Made by a program: the position numbers and the translations under genes. This document shows positions 45,669-54,919 of a stretch of DNA of 64,000 nucleotides, piece after piece; positions within the stretch are counted from its first letter, which is position 1; each line of letters opens with the position of its first letter. The notes under the pieces are model-generated. The model did no database searches and was not told the origin of the DNA. It worked only from the letters and a program-made list of their open reading frames with translations. Source of the stretch: Candidatus Zixiibacteriota bacterium (GTDB taxonomy: Bacteria; Zixibacteria; MSB-5A5; GN15; FEB-12); the NCBI GenBank assembly GCA_017999435.1, contig JAGNLV010000003.1, positions 1-64,000 on the forward strand, given 5' to 3'.

Positions 45669-48551
45669 ATGAGTCGGGTGCTCGCAGCGGCATTCTGTAT
45701 CTGCCTGGCGGCCTCGGCCGCGGCGGAAGATCTCCTCGAAGTAACAATCGGCAGCCATCGTGACGCCCGGGCGCTGCGCGAATCTGCGCTGACCCCGGTG
45801 GCGCTGACGGGCAACGTGTACCTCGCGCTGGGGGAGCGCGCGGAGTGGAAGAAGCTGGTCGAGGCGGGGGTGCGGATCGAACCGGTCGCCTTTGATGTGG
45901 CGCGGCCTCTGCTGGCGTTCGACCGCCGTCCGCCGGGAGATGCCCGGCCCGGCTACCCGGCCGTGTATGACCGCCACGGCTTTCGCCTCGTCGCTCTGCC
46001 GAACCGCTCGGCCCTCGCGGGCCCGCACGCCGCCGACCTGGCGCCGCTCGTCCGGGGCCCGGTTGCGGTCCGCTACGTCCCTCCGCGCCCGGCGCCGCAG
46101 CCGGCCGCCGGCGCCATGGGCACCATCGACAGCCTGGTCGCGCTGATCAGCGAAGATTCGCTTCGGTCGTACACCGAGCGCCTGCAGGCCTTTCACCGCC
46201 GCCTCACCGGCACCGATTCCTCCGCCGCGGCGCGCGACTGGATTGCCGCCCGGTTCCTGGCCTTCGGCTACGACTCGGTGGCGATCGATCCCTTTGTCGG
46301 CGAGCAGCTCTGGGACCGGGTCCCGGTGCCGAGCTACAACGTCGTGGCGTGCAAAGTCGGGGCGCTCTACCCGGAGCAGGAGATCATCATCGGCGGCCAT
46401 TTCGACGCGGTGCCGGATTGTCCCGGCGCCGACGACAACGCCACCGGAACGGCGGGCACGATGGAGATCGCGCGCGTGCTCGCCGCCGGGGACTTCCCCA
46501 TGACCCTCAAATTCATCGCGTTCGACTCGGAAGAGTCCTGGATGTGGGGATCGTACCACTACGCCGATTCGGTGGCGGCCGAGGGGGCGGAAATCGTCCT
46601 CATGATCAACCTCGACATGATCGCGCATGAATCCAACACCGCCGGAGCGAACCTCTACTGGGGAGCCGACCAGTCCTACGCGGCGCTCTGGGCGGATTTG
46701 GCGCCGACCTACGGCGGAATTGCCGCGAGCCTGATGGGGGGCACGGCCTCCGACCACCTGCCGTTCGCGGAGAACGGCTACGACGTGATTTTCGTCCAGG
46801 AGCGCAACTTCTCGACCCACTACCACGAGCCCAGCGACAGCACCACCCACCTCAATTTCGAATACATGACGCGCATGGTGAAAGTGAGCCTGGCGACCGC
46901 GGCGACAGTCTGGACGCTGCCTCCGCCGGTGCGCATCACGGCCATCCGGGAGCCGGGCGACGGCCAGTCGCAACTGGTCCAGTGGCGCGCGATTCACAGC
47001 GCCAACATCGACCACTACCGGGTGTACTGGTACCCGGACGGTTCTCCGGGAAACGCGCACAACCTCACCCTCCCCGCCGGCGACAGCAGCGCGCTGGTGA
47101 CCGGGCTCACCGAAGGAGTCACGTATGTCTTCGGCGTGCGGGCGTACGACGTGCAGGGGCGGACGGCGCTGGCGGTGGAGGAGGTGCTCGGACGGCCCGA
47201 TTCGCGGCCGGCCGCGCCGCCCGGACTGGCGGCGCTCCCGATCTCTCACGGGGTCCGGGTCTGGTGGCGCCACACCGATCACGAACTCGATTTCGAGCAC
47301 TACGCCGTCTACCGCGACGGCACGCTTGCAGGCACGACCGCCGACAGCGTGTACGAGGACCGCGACCCCGCGCTGGGAACCGAGCTGCACCGCTACCTGG
47401 TCGCGGCGGTCGACTTCGACGGCAACCTGTCGGACACCGCGGCGGCTGTCGAGGCCCGGGCGGCGACCTTGACGCCGGGGCGGATACTGGCGATCAACCG
47501 CGACAATGTCGCGGTTCCCGGAGCCGAGGTCGCGCTCACCGGGGAGTTCCTCCGCGCCGCCCTGGCCGGCGCCGCCTGCGACTACCGCTCCGATTCCGCC
47601 TACGCCGACGCCTCCTCCCGCACCCGGCTCTACGACCTCGTCAGCTACGAACTGGTGGTGGTGGCCGGAGAGACGTTCTACGACAATGTCGCTTTCAGCC
47701 CGGCGGGGGGCGGACTGCTCGACACCCTGGCCTACTACCTCGCGATCGGCGGGAAGCTGCTCGTCTTCGGCCGGTTCGGTCCGAGTTCGGGCAACACGGT
47801 GGTGACCATCCCCTACGCGGCCACCGCGGCCGCCTGGGACGACGCCTACAGCACCGTGTTCCACCTCGCCGAGCGGTCGGTGCTGCCCCTGGTGGCGGGA
47901 GGCCAGGTCTCCGGGGATCTGGTCGGGGCCCATCCCCAGCAGGCGGGCTGGCCGGCGCTGCCGTGGGATTCGCTGCGGACGGCGCAGCAGGAGCCCTCGA
48001 TCCAGACGCCTTTCGGCATCTGCGCGGGGTCGTTTGTGACGCTGAACTCTTCCCTGCCCGATGTCCTCTACACCTACGATTCGGGCACGGATGACACGCT
48101 GACGGAGGGGAAAGCGGTGGCCTGGCGGTACCTGGGGGCGGACTACCGCTACATCTGGTTTGACCTGCCCTTGTCGTTCTTCGACGAGGCGGCGGCGATC
48201 GCGGCGGTGCACCGGGCGGTCAATGACCTGACCGGCACGGCGACTGCTCTGCCGCCGGAGGAGACGCTGCCGGACGGATTCGCCCTGACGCCCAATTACC
48301 CCAATCCGTTCAATCCGCGCACGACCATCGGGTACACGCTTCCCCGGACGGTGCGGGTGAAGCTGACGGTGTACAATCTGCTCGGGCAGCAGGTGCGGGT
48401 GCTGGTGGATGGGGAGCAGGCGGGGGGACGGCATGAGGCGGTCTGGGACGGGACAACCGGGAAGGGGCGGCCGGCGGCCAGCGGCGTCTACCTCTACCGC
48501 CTGGAGACCCCCTCCCGCTGCGCTGCCAGGAAAATGCTCCTCCTCAAGTAG
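45669..48551 (+). CDS. secreted M28-family zinc metallopeptidase with C-terminal sorting domain, copy 1
   Basis: A 960-residue exported protein. A signal peptide (MSRVLAAAFCICLAASAAAE) is followed by a propeptide-like region to about 135 and an M28 aminopeptidase domain at roughly 145-420. All five metal and catalytic positions are visible: His244 (GGHFDAVPD), Asp255 (GADDNATG), Glu288/289 (DSEES), Asp316 (NLDMI) and His386 (HYHEPSD). Two fibronectin-III-like modules come next (about 425-600), then a 290-residue region shared with copy 2, and a YPNPFNPRTTIGYTLP... C-terminal domain (last 95 residues) of the FlgD-like/type-A sorting kind found in secreted proteins of FCB phyla. The last 1.1 kb is nearly identical to copy 2. 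Start ATG 45669, AGGGA upstream. It probably trims peptides outside the cell. Confidence 0.9.
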   Translation: MSRVLAAAFCICLAASAAAEDLLEVTIGSHRDARALRESALTPVALTGNVYLALGERAEWKKLVEAGVRIEPVAFDVARPLLAFDRRPPGDARPGYPAVYDRHGFRLVALPNRSALAGPHAADLAPLVRGPVAVRYVPPRPAPQPAAGAMGTIDSLVALISEDSLRSYTERLQAFHRRLTGTDSSAAARDWIAARFLAFGYDSVAIDPFVGEQLWDRVPVPSYNVVACKVGALYPEQEIIIGGHFDAVPDCPGADDNATGTAGTMEIARVLAAGDFPMTLKFIAFDSEESWMWGSYHYADSVAAEGAEIVLMINLDMIAHESNTAGANLYWGADQSYAALWADLAPTYGGIAASLMGGTASDHLPFAENGYDVIFVQERNFSTHYHEPSDSTTHLNFEYMTRMVKVSLATAATVWTLPPPVRITAIREPGDGQSQLVQWRAIHSANIDHYRVYWYPDGSPGNAHNLTLPAGDSSALVTGLTEGVTYVFGVRAYDVQGRTALAVEEVLGRPDSRPAAPPGLAALPISHGVRVWWRHTDHELDFEHYAVYRDGTLAGTTADSVYEDRDPALGTELHRYLVAAVDFDGNLSDTAAAVEARAATLTPGRILAINRDNVAVPGAEVALTGEFLRAALAGAACDYRSDSAYADASSRTRLYDLVSYELVVVAGETFYDNVAFSPAGGGLLDTLAYYLAIGGKLLVFGRFGPSSGNTVVTIPYAATAAAWDDAYSTVFHLAERSVLPLVAGGQVSGDLVGAHPQQAGWPALPWDSLRTAQQEPSIQTPFGICAGSFVTLNSSLPDVLYTYDSGTDDTLTEGKAVAWRYLGADYRYIWFDLPLSFFDEAAAIAAVHRAVNDLTGTATALPPEETLPDGFALTPNYPNPFNPRTTIGYTLPRTVRVKLTVYNLLGQQVRVLVDGEQAGGRHEAVWDGTTGKGRPAASGVYLYRLETPSRCAARKMLLLK

Positions 48552-48569
48552 CCCGCCGGCGGGCGGTGG
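47449..48569 (+). repeat. 1,121-bp direct repeat, copy 1 (3' end of peptidase gene 1)
   Basis: Matches 50380-51500 at a constant offset of 2,931 bases. I count four differences (at 47487, 48440, 48462 and 48524), three silent and one Lys/Glu change. It includes the stop codon and 18 bases beyond. Upstream of 47449 similarity drops sharply. Confidence 0.95.
48551..48564. other. GCCCGCC/GGCGGGC palindrome after peptidase gene 1
   Basis: A 14-base perfect palindrome just past the stop codon, repeated at 51482-51495. It has no T run, so it is not a standard intrinsic terminator, but might slow or stabilise transcript ends. Confidence 0.45.
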
Positions 48570-48587
48570 CGTTGGAGGAAAGTGGAT

Positions 48588-51482
48588 ATGACGTTCCGCA
48601 TGGGATTCCTGACGCTAGCGGCGGTGATGCTCGGCGCCGCCCCGGTAGTCGCCGACAAATTGGTGGAAGTGACGCTTCGGGATTTTGCCGAGGCCCAGCA
48701 GCTCGAGGCCGCCGGCGCGACGGCGGTGGCGGCGGCGGGGAACTTGTACCTGGCGGTGATCTCCGACTCGGGCCTGGCCCGCCTGACCGCGGCCGGCGTG
48801 GAGGCCGCTGTCGTAGCCCAGGGCGTCGCAGCCGACCGTCTGGCGATCGACCGCAGCGCCCCCGGCGCGTACCGGGGACCGCACGCGGTGGTGTTTGCGC
48901 GCGATCGACTCCGGCTGGTGCAGGTTGATTCTCGCGCCGCCGCCGAGAAGGACCCCGAGCTGGTTCCGATCACCGACTTCCCCGTGCCGATCCGCTACTC
49001 CCCCGCGCGCCCGGCGCCGCAGCCGGCCGCCGGCGCCATGGATACAATCGACAGCCTGGTCGCCCTGGTGAGCGAGGACTCGCTGCGCAGTTACACCGAG
49101 CGGCTGCAGGCATTCTACCGCCGCGTGTCCGACACCGACTCGAGCCGGGCGGCGCGGGACTGGCTGGCGGCTAAGTTTGCCGCGTTCGGCTACGATTCGG
49201 TGGTGCTCGACTATTTCGATCCCTACCCCTCATCGAGCACGCCCCCCGGCGAGTGCTGCAACGTGGTGGCCTGCCGGCCGGGCGCGGCATATCCCGAACA
49301 GCAGATCGTGATCGGCGCGCACTACGACGCGGTGGCAAGCAGCCCCGGCGCCGACGACAACGCCTCGGGGACGGCGGCGGTGCTCGAACTCGCCCGCGTT
49401 CTCGCCGGGTGCGCGGCGCCCGTGACTCTGACGTATATCCCGTTCGACGCCGAGGAGAGCGGCCTGCTGGGCTCGCGCCACTACGCCGATTCGATGGCGG
49501 CGCTCAACCGCGAGATCGTCCTCATGGTTAATTTCGACATGATCGGGCACGAGACGAACGATTCGGTCGCGCGCGTGTATTTCAACCACGATTCGGTCTA
49601 CGCCGATCTGTGGGTGCTCCTCGCCCCGACTACCGGACCGCTCGTCGGGGATATCGCCGGGTACGGCGGGAGATCGGACCACGTGCCGTTCGGGAGCAAC
49701 GGCTACGACTTCCTCAGTCTGACCGAGGACGACTTCTCCACCCACTACCACTCGCCGAGCGATTCGACGACCTATCTCAATTTCGATTACGTGGAGCGGA
49801 TCGTGCGCGTGTCGCTGGCCGCCGTGTATGCGGCGGCGACGCTGCCGCCGCCGGTGCCGATAGCCGCGATCCGGCAGCCGGGCGACGGCCGGTCGCTCCT
49901 CGTGGAGTGGCGCCCCCTCCGCCGGACCGCGCTCGATCACTACCGCCTCTGCTGGTACCGCCAGGGAAGCCCCGCGACCCTCCAGTGTCTCGACCTCCCT
50001 CCTTCCGACAGCATACACACCGTGGAGGGGCTGACCGAAGGGGCCGCGTACATCTTCTACGTGCAGGCGTTCGATTCCGCGGGACAGACCTCGCTGACGT
50101 GGCCCGACGGGATCGGCATCCCGCAGTCGCGGCCGGCGCCGCCGGAGGGGCTGACAGGACTGCCGATTCATCAGGGCGTGGCGCTGCAGTGGGGTCGGAA
50201 CAACCAGGAACTGGATTTGAGCCACTACGCGATCTACCGCGACGGCGCGCTTGCGGGCACAACTTCCGACACGGTTTTTCAGGACCAGGATCCGGGGCTG
50301 GGGGAGGAGTTCCATGAGTACCTTGTCGCGGCCGTGGATGACGACGGCATTGTCTCCGACACGATCGGCCGGACGCCGTTCGAGGCCCGGGCGGCGACCT
50401 TGACGCCGGGGCGGATATTGGCGATCAACCGCGACAATGTCGCGGTTCCCGGAGCCGAGGTCGCGCTCACCGGGGAGTTCCTCCGCGCCGCCCTGGCCGG
50501 CGCCGCCTGCGACTACCGCTCCGATTCCGCCTACGCCGACGCCTCCTCCCGCACCCGGCTCTACGACCTCGTCAGCTACGAACTGGTGGTGGTGGCCGGA
50601 GAGACGTTCTACGACAATGTCGCTTTCAGCCCGGCGGGGGGCGGACTGCTCGACACCCTGGCCTACTACCTCGCGATCGGCGGGAAGCTGCTCGTCTTCG
50701 GCCGGTTCGGTCCGAGTTCGGGCAACACGGTGGTGACCATCCCCTACGCGGCCACCGCGGCCGCCTGGGACGACGCCTACAGCACCGTGTTCCACCTCGC
50801 CGAGCGGTCGGTGCTGCCCCTGGTGGCGGGAGGCCAGGTCTCCGGGGATCTGGTCGGGGCCCATCCCCAGCAGGCGGGCTGGCCGGCGCTGCCGTGGGAT
50901 TCGCTGCGGACGGCGCAGCAGGAGCCCTCGATCCAGACGCCTTTCGGCATCTGCGCGGGGTCGTTTGTGACGCTGAACTCTTCCCTGCCCGATGTCCTCT
51001 ACACCTACGATTCGGGCACGGATGACACGCTGACGGAGGGGAAAGCGGTGGCCTGGCGGTACCTGGGGGCGGACTACCGCTACATCTGGTTTGACCTGCC
51101 CTTGTCGTTCTTCGACGAGGCGGCGGCGATCGCGGCGGTGCACCGGGCGGTCAATGACCTGACCGGCACGGCGACTGCTCTGCCGCCGGAGGAGACGCTG
51201 CCGGACGGATTCGCCCTGACGCCCAATTACCCCAATCCGTTCAATCCGCGCACGACCATCGGGTACACGCTTCCCCGGACGGTGCGGGTGAAGCTGACGG
51301 TGTACAATCTGCTCGGGCAGCAGGTGCGGGTGCTGGTGGATGGGGAGCAGGCGGGGGGACGGCATGAGGCCGTCTGGGACGGGACAACCGGGGAGGGGCG
51401 GCCGGCGGCCAGCGGCGTCTACCTCTACCGCCTGGAGACCCCCTCCCGCTGCGCCGCCAGGAAAATGCTCCTCCTCAAGTAG
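48588..51482 (+). CDS. secreted M28-family zinc metallopeptidase with C-terminal sorting domain, copy 2
   Basis: A 964-residue paralogue of the upstream gene with the same domain order: signal peptide (TFRMGFLTLAAVMLGAAPVVA), propeptide-like region, M28 domain with His245 (GAHYDAVAS), the ADDNASG Asp, the Glu pair in DAEESGLLGS, NFDMIGH and HYHSPSD, fibronectin-like modules, the shared C-terminal region and YPNPFNP domain. The first 600 residues are clearly diverged from copy 1 (for example CNVVACRPGAAYPEQQIVIG against NVVACKVGALYPEQEIIIG), while the last 360 differ by one residue. Start ATG 48588 has GGAGG nine bases upstream; it is only 36 bases after copy 1, so the two are likely co-transcribed. 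The stop codon overlaps the convergent EamA gene by eight bases. Confidence 0.9.
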   Translation: MTFRMGFLTLAAVMLGAAPVVADKLVEVTLRDFAEAQQLEAAGATAVAAAGNLYLAVISDSGLARLTAAGVEAAVVAQGVAADRLAIDRSAPGAYRGPHAVVFARDRLRLVQVDSRAAAEKDPELVPITDFPVPIRYSPARPAPQPAAGAMDTIDSLVALVSEDSLRSYTERLQAFYRRVSDTDSSRAARDWLAAKFAAFGYDSVVLDYFDPYPSSSTPPGECCNVVACRPGAAYPEQQIVIGAHYDAVASSPGADDNASGTAAVLELARVLAGCAAPVTLTYIPFDAEESGLLGSRHYADSMAALNREIVLMVNFDMIGHETNDSVARVYFNHDSVYADLWVLLAPTTGPLVGDIAGYGGRSDHVPFGSNGYDFLSLTEDDFSTHYHSPSDSTTYLNFDYVERIVRVSLAAVYAAATLPPPVPIAAIRQPGDGRSLLVEWRPLRRTALDHYRLCWYRQGSPATLQCLDLPPSDSIHTVEGLTEGAAYIFYVQAFDSAGQTSLTWPDGIGIPQSRPAPPEGLTGLPIHQGVALQWGRNNQELDLSHYAIYRDGALAGTTSDTVFQDQDPGLGEEFHEYLVAAVDDDGIVSDTIGRTPFEARAATLTPGRILAINRDNVAVPGAEVALTGEFLRAALAGAACDYRSDSAYADASSRTRLYDLVSYELVVVAGETFYDNVAFSPAGGGLLDTLAYYLAIGGKLLVFGRFGPSSGNTVVTIPYAATAAAWDDAYSTVFHLAERSVLPLVAGGQVSGDLVGAHPQQAGWPALPWDSLRTAQQEPSIQTPFGICAGSFVTLNSSLPDVLYTYDSGTDDTLTEGKAVAWRYLGADYRYIWFDLPLSFFDEAAAIAAVHRAVNDLTGTATALPPEETLPDGFALTPNYPNPFNPRTTIGYTLPRTVRVKLTVYNLLGQQVRVLVDGEQAGGRHEAVWDGTTGEGRPAASGVYLYRLETPSRCAARKMLLLK

Positions 51483-51500
51483 CCCGCCGGCGGGCGGTGG
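50380..51500 (+). repeat. 1,121-bp direct repeat, copy 2 (3' end of peptidase gene 2)
   Basis: See copy 1 at 47449-48569. This copy also contains the last 26 bases of the convergent EamA gene (51475-51500). Confidence 0.95.
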
Positions 51501-52389
51501 GCGCGCGTTTCGGCCGGAAAGCCGGGGGATCGGGCAAGGCGGAGAGAATGAGGCCGAGGAATATGAGCAGACCGCCGCCGGCCGTGCGGAGAATGAACGG
51601 CTCCCCGCCCAGAGTCCAGGCGAAAACCCCCGCAAACACCGGCTCAAAGGCAAAAACCAGCGACACCCGCACCGGCGCGATGATGCGCTGGGCCAGCATC
51701 TGAATCACGAACGCCGAGGCGGTCGGCAGCAGGGCCAGGAAGATCACCACCCACATCGCACCGGCCGTCCGCACCGCGAACGGCCGCCCGGTCACCCACC
51801 CCGCCGCAATGCTCAGTGCGCCCACCAGGAGAAACTGCTGGCAGCTCATCACCCAAGGATCCAGGCCCTCCTTGAGATACTTGTCGGAATACAGCAGGTG
51901 CAGGGCGTAGGTCATGGCCGAAATGAGGGTGAGCATGTCGCCGACATTGACCTGGCGCAATCCCCCGGTGAGAATCCACAGCCCGACCAGCGAGACCGCC
52001 GAAGCGATAACCTCCATGATCGTCGGCCGGCGGCGAAAGAGCAGTCTCAGAAGGATCGGGACAAAAGCGATGAATAGACCGGTGATGAAGCCGGAGTTGG
52101 AGGCCGTGGTGTACTGCAGGCCGACCGTCTGCGAGATGTAGAGGGTCCAGAGAATCACGGCGAGGATGGCGGACCGTCCGAGATGGGCCGTGAGGTTCCG
52201 TCCGAGGATGATCACAACCGCCAGCAGGAGCCCGCCGGCGATGAGGAAGCGGTACCCGACCAGGATGAGGGGATCGACGGCGGCGAGCGCCCCTTTGACG
52301 ACGAAAAAGGTCGCCCCCCAGATAGCGGCGGCGTAGAAGAGGCCGAGGTGGCCGAGGACGGTAGGGGCTTTCGGCGCCGGTGTCGGCAT
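51475..52389 (-). CDS. EamA/DMT-family transporter
   Basis: A 304-residue membrane protein with ten hydrophobic helices and two EamA repeats: YAAAIWGATFFVVKGALAA and TASNSGFITGLFIAFVPILL in the first, LFAFEP-type VSLVFAFEPVFAGVFAW in the second. Substrate unknown. ATG 52389 has GGGTG six bases upstream; GTG 52398 adds three residues. Its last eight codons lie inside the 1.1-kb repeat that ends the neighbouring peptidase gene, and the two genes overlap tail to tail by eight bases. Confidence 0.9.
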   Translation of the reverse strand: MPTPAPKAPTVLGHLGLFYAAAIWGATFFVVKGALAAVDPLILVGYRFLIAGGLLLAVVIILGRNLTAHLGRSAILAVILWTLYISQTVGLQYTTASNSGFITGLFIAFVPILLRLLFRRRPTIMEVIASAVSLVGLWILTGGLRQVNVGDMLTLISAMTYALHLLYSDKYLKEGLDPWVMSCQQFLLVGALSIAAGWVTGRPFAVRTAGAMWVVIFLALLPTASAFVIQMLAQRIIAPVRVSLVFAFEPVFAGVFAWTLGGEPFILRTAGGGLLIFLGLILSALPDPPAFRPKRAPTARRRAT

Positions 52390-52443
52390 AGGGCTCACCC
52401 GGGAGTGGGCGGCGCGGACGTCGCGCTTAAGAGAGTGCCGGGC

Positions 52444-53424
52444 CTAGCGCCGCACCACCCGGAGGGCATCGGCAATCAGCCGGTAGGGGGTTTTTTCGGA
52501 ATTGGCGCGGATCGCCGTGTAGCAGTCGCCGCACTCATTCGTGCGGCTGAACCGCTCGCGGATCTGCGCCGGATCATCGTAGTGGTCGCGGCACATGCCG
52601 CACGGGGTCAGCTTCCCCCACGGGTTGACGATCATGAACCGTTCCCCGGCGCGGCAGCGGGGGTGGCCGCCGGTACGGAAAAAGTCGATCATTTGCCGCA
52701 TCGTCCATTCGGAGGTCATGATCGGGTAGCCCTCCCGCTGCATCGCCGCCAGCCGGTCGACAATCGTCTCCAGCTCGGCGAGATCCTGCGGCGACGTGAT
52801 CAGGTAGTACTTCTTCCCGGTGCGCAGAGCGTTGTAGGTGCTGAAATTCACCCCCACCCCCCATTCCCGCGCGAGCTCGGCGATTTTCGGAAGGTCGCGG
52901 AAGTTGTCCGACTGCACGACGCAGGCGAGCACGATGTCCTTGTGGCCGTGGGCCGCCAGCGTCGGGACCAACTCGCTCATCTTGCGAAAGTTGTCCTTGA
53001 GGTGGCGGAAGGCGCTGTGGCGGTCGTCGGGATAGTCCAGCGAGAAGGAGAACTCGTCCATGCCGGCCTCCCGGAGCTGGAGGTATTTCTTCTCGGTCAT
53101 GATCTGGACATTGGTGGTGATGACGAAGACGGGGACCGGGTCGCGCTCGCGCATGGCGCGCACGATGTCGACGAGGTCCTTGCGCAGCAGCGGTTCTCCC
53201 CCGGAGATCTGGGCGACTGCCGGTTTGAGGCGGGTCAGCCAGTCGGCGAACACCTCCGGGCCGAGCCGGGGTTCCTTGACATAGTCGCCGAGGTCGCAGT
53301 GTTCGCACCGGGCGTTGCAGTTGTAGGTGATTTCGAACGAAACATTGATGGGCCGGCGGCGGGCCATGTTTGCGAGCGTCCGTGCAGCGATCCGCGCCAT
53401 GCGGCTGCGACTTAAGGTCGGCAT
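52444..53424 (-). CDS. radical SAM protein with C-terminal SPASM-like cysteines
   Basis: A 326-residue radical SAM enzyme. The [4Fe-4S]-AdoMet motif is CNARCEHC in FEITYNCNARCEHCDLG, followed by QISGGEPLLRKDLVDIV. The C-terminal region has additional cysteines (PRCRAGERF, then CGMCRDHYDDP and NECGDCYTAIRANSE) that could hold an auxiliary cluster as in SPASM proteins. Members modify peptides or act in cofactor synthesis (PqqE/MoaA-like, HpnH-like). No peptide substrate or partner gene is visible nearby, so the reaction remains unknown. GGAGG precedes ATG 53424. Isolated between the EamA gene and the pyr operon. Confidence 0.88.
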   Translation of the reverse strand: MPTLSRSRMARIAARTLANMARRRPINVSFEITYNCNARCEHCDLGDYVKEPRLGPEVFADWLTRLKPAVAQISGGEPLLRKDLVDIVRAMRERDPVPVFVITTNVQIMTEKKYLQLREAGMDEFSFSLDYPDDRHSAFRHLKDNFRKMSELVPTLAAHGHKDIVLACVVQSDNFRDLPKIAELAREWGVGVNFSTYNALRTGKKYYLITSPQDLAELETIVDRLAAMQREGYPIMTSEWTMRQMIDFFRTGGHPRCRAGERFMIVNPWGKLTPCGMCRDHYDDPAQIRERFSRTNECGDCYTAIRANSEKTPYRLIADALRVVRR

Positions 53425-53566
53425 TTCGCCTCCTTGCTGGTGGATGCCGATCGGACCGGGCGGCCGGGCCGCCGCGATCCGCTGTCAATGGGTCAAAGGT
53501 ACGCGGGCGCGGCCCCGATCACAAGGTCATTTTGGGAAACCGCACGCGCGGCCCCGCGCGGGACTG

Positions 53567-53590
53567 CCGGGGGCGAACCGCCGCCCCCGG
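53567..53590 (-). terminator. terminator-like hairpin after the pyr operon
   Basis: A perfect 9-bp stem (CCGGGGGCG/CGCCCCCGG) with a six-base loop lies 19 bases past the pyrC stop. No T run follows on the minus strand, so termination may depend on Rho or be partial. Confidence 0.4.
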
Positions 53591-53608
53591 GGCGTCCTGC
53601 GCCGCACC

Positions 53609-54919
53609 TTAGCGCTGGTAGACCGTGCGGCCGCCGAGAATGGTCCGGGCGACCTGGCCCGTCAGCTTCCACCCGATATAGGGCGAGTTCTTCGATTTCG
53701 ACCGGAACTTGTCGGCCCGCACCGTCCACTTCTTCTCCGGGTCGATGATCGTGATGTCGGCGGAGGAACCGACCGCCAGCGTCCCGCCGGGGAGTTTCAG
53801 GATGTGGGCCGGGTTGACGGTCATTTTGCGGATCACGTCGGCCCAGTTCATCAGACCCTTCTCGATGAGGAACGTGTTGATGAGTGCGAGGGAAGTCTCC
53901 AGCCCGATCATACCGGGGGGAGCCAGGTCGAACTCGCAGTCTTTCTCCTCCTCGGAGTGGGGTGCGTGATCGGAGGCGATGCAGTCGATCGTGCCGTCCA
54001 CGAGGCCTTCGATGAGCGCCTGCCGGTCGCTCTCCGAGCGGAGGGGCGGGTTGACCCGGAGGTTGGTATTGAACGCTTTCGCGATTTCCGCGTCGTTGAG
54101 GACGAGGTGGTGCGGGGCGGCCTCGGCGGTGACGCGGATCCCTTCCTTCTTGGCCTGCCGGATGGCCTCGATCGCCCGCTTGGTCGTGATATGCTGGAAG
54201 TGCACCCGTCCGCCGGTCGAGCGGGCGAGGGCGATGTCGCGGAGCACGGCGATCTCCTCGGCCTCGGGCGGCGCCCCTTTCAGGCCGAGCTTGGTCGACT
54301 CGAACGATTCGTTCATGACGGCGCCCTCGCACAGCTGCTGGTCCTCGGCGTGCTGGAGGACCGGGATGTTGAACATGCGGCTGTACTGGAGGGCGCGGCG
54401 CATGATCTCGGCGTTCTGCAGGTAGGCGCCGTCGTCGGAGACCGCCACCGCGCCGACCTTCACGAGATCCCCGATTTCGGAGAGCTCGGCCCCTTTGCGT
54501 CCCTTGGTGATGGCGCCGACCACGTACACGCGGGCGTCGGCCGACTGGGCGCGGTCCTGGACGAACTTGACGGTTTCCTGGTTGTCGATGGCCGGGGCGG
54601 TATTGGGCATGCAGCAGAGCGAGGTGAAGCCGCCGGCGGCGGCCGCCCGGCAGCCGGTCTCGACCGTTTCCTCATCCTCGCGCCCCGGCTCGCGCAGGTG
54701 GACGTGCACGTCGATCAGGCCGGGGGTGACGATCATCCCCGCCGCATCAATGACTTTCTCCTCGGGCATGCCTTTCAGGTCGCGCGACCCCTCGGAGGTC
54801 TTTTCCATCTTGACGATCTTGCCGTCTTTGATGAAAATGCTCGCTTCGCGGCCGAAGCCGAGCGCGGGGTCGATGACGCGGCCGCCGCGAATGACCAGAT
54901 CGTATGATTTTTTCGGCAT
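53609..54919 (-). CDS. pyrC: dihydroorotase
   Basis: A 436-residue metal-dependent cyclase of the amidohydrolase superfamily (type I) that closes carbamoyl aspartate to dihydroorotate. The metal-binding LIDVHVHLREPG, the VQHITTKRAIEAIR His region and CIASDHAPHSEEEKD (with the catalytic Asp) are all present, indicating an active enzyme rather than a pseudo-dihydroorotase partner of PyrB. The usual active-site lysine position lies around residues 150-160. The ATG at 54919 overlaps the pyrB stop by one base. Last gene of pyrR-pyrB-pyrC. Confidence 0.96.
   Translation of the reverse strand: MPKKSYDLVIRGGRVIDPALGFGREASIFIKDGKIVKMEKTSEGSRDLKGMPEEKVIDAAGMIVTPGLIDVHVHLREPGREDEETVETGCRAAAAGGFTSLCCMPNTAPAIDNQETVKFVQDRAQSADARVYVVGAITKGRKGAELSEIGDLVKVGAVAVSDDGAYLQNAEIMRRALQYSRMFNIPVLQHAEDQQLCEGAVMNESFESTKLGLKGAPPEAEEIAVLRDIALARSTGGRVHFQHITTKRAIEAIRQAKKEGIRVTAEAAPHHLVLNDAEIAKAFNTNLRVNPPLRSESDRQALIEGLVDGTIDCIASDHAPHSEEEKDCEFDLAPPGMIGLETSLALINTFLIEKGLMNWADVIRKMTVNPAHILKLPGGTLAVGSSADITIIDPEKKWTVRADKFRSKSKNSPYIGWKLTGQVARTILGGRTVYQR

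Noticed and set aside
45651-48434. 927-residue minus-strand frame opposite peptidase gene 1, and the similar frame at 49230-51653
   Set aside because: Both mirror the duplicated peptidase genes and share the same C-terminal repeat in reverse; low-complexity arginine-rich translation.
47449-51500. Insertion element or composite transposon
   Set aside because: The 1.1-kb repeats are in-frame gene halves in direct orientation, with no transposase, terminal inverted repeats or target duplication.
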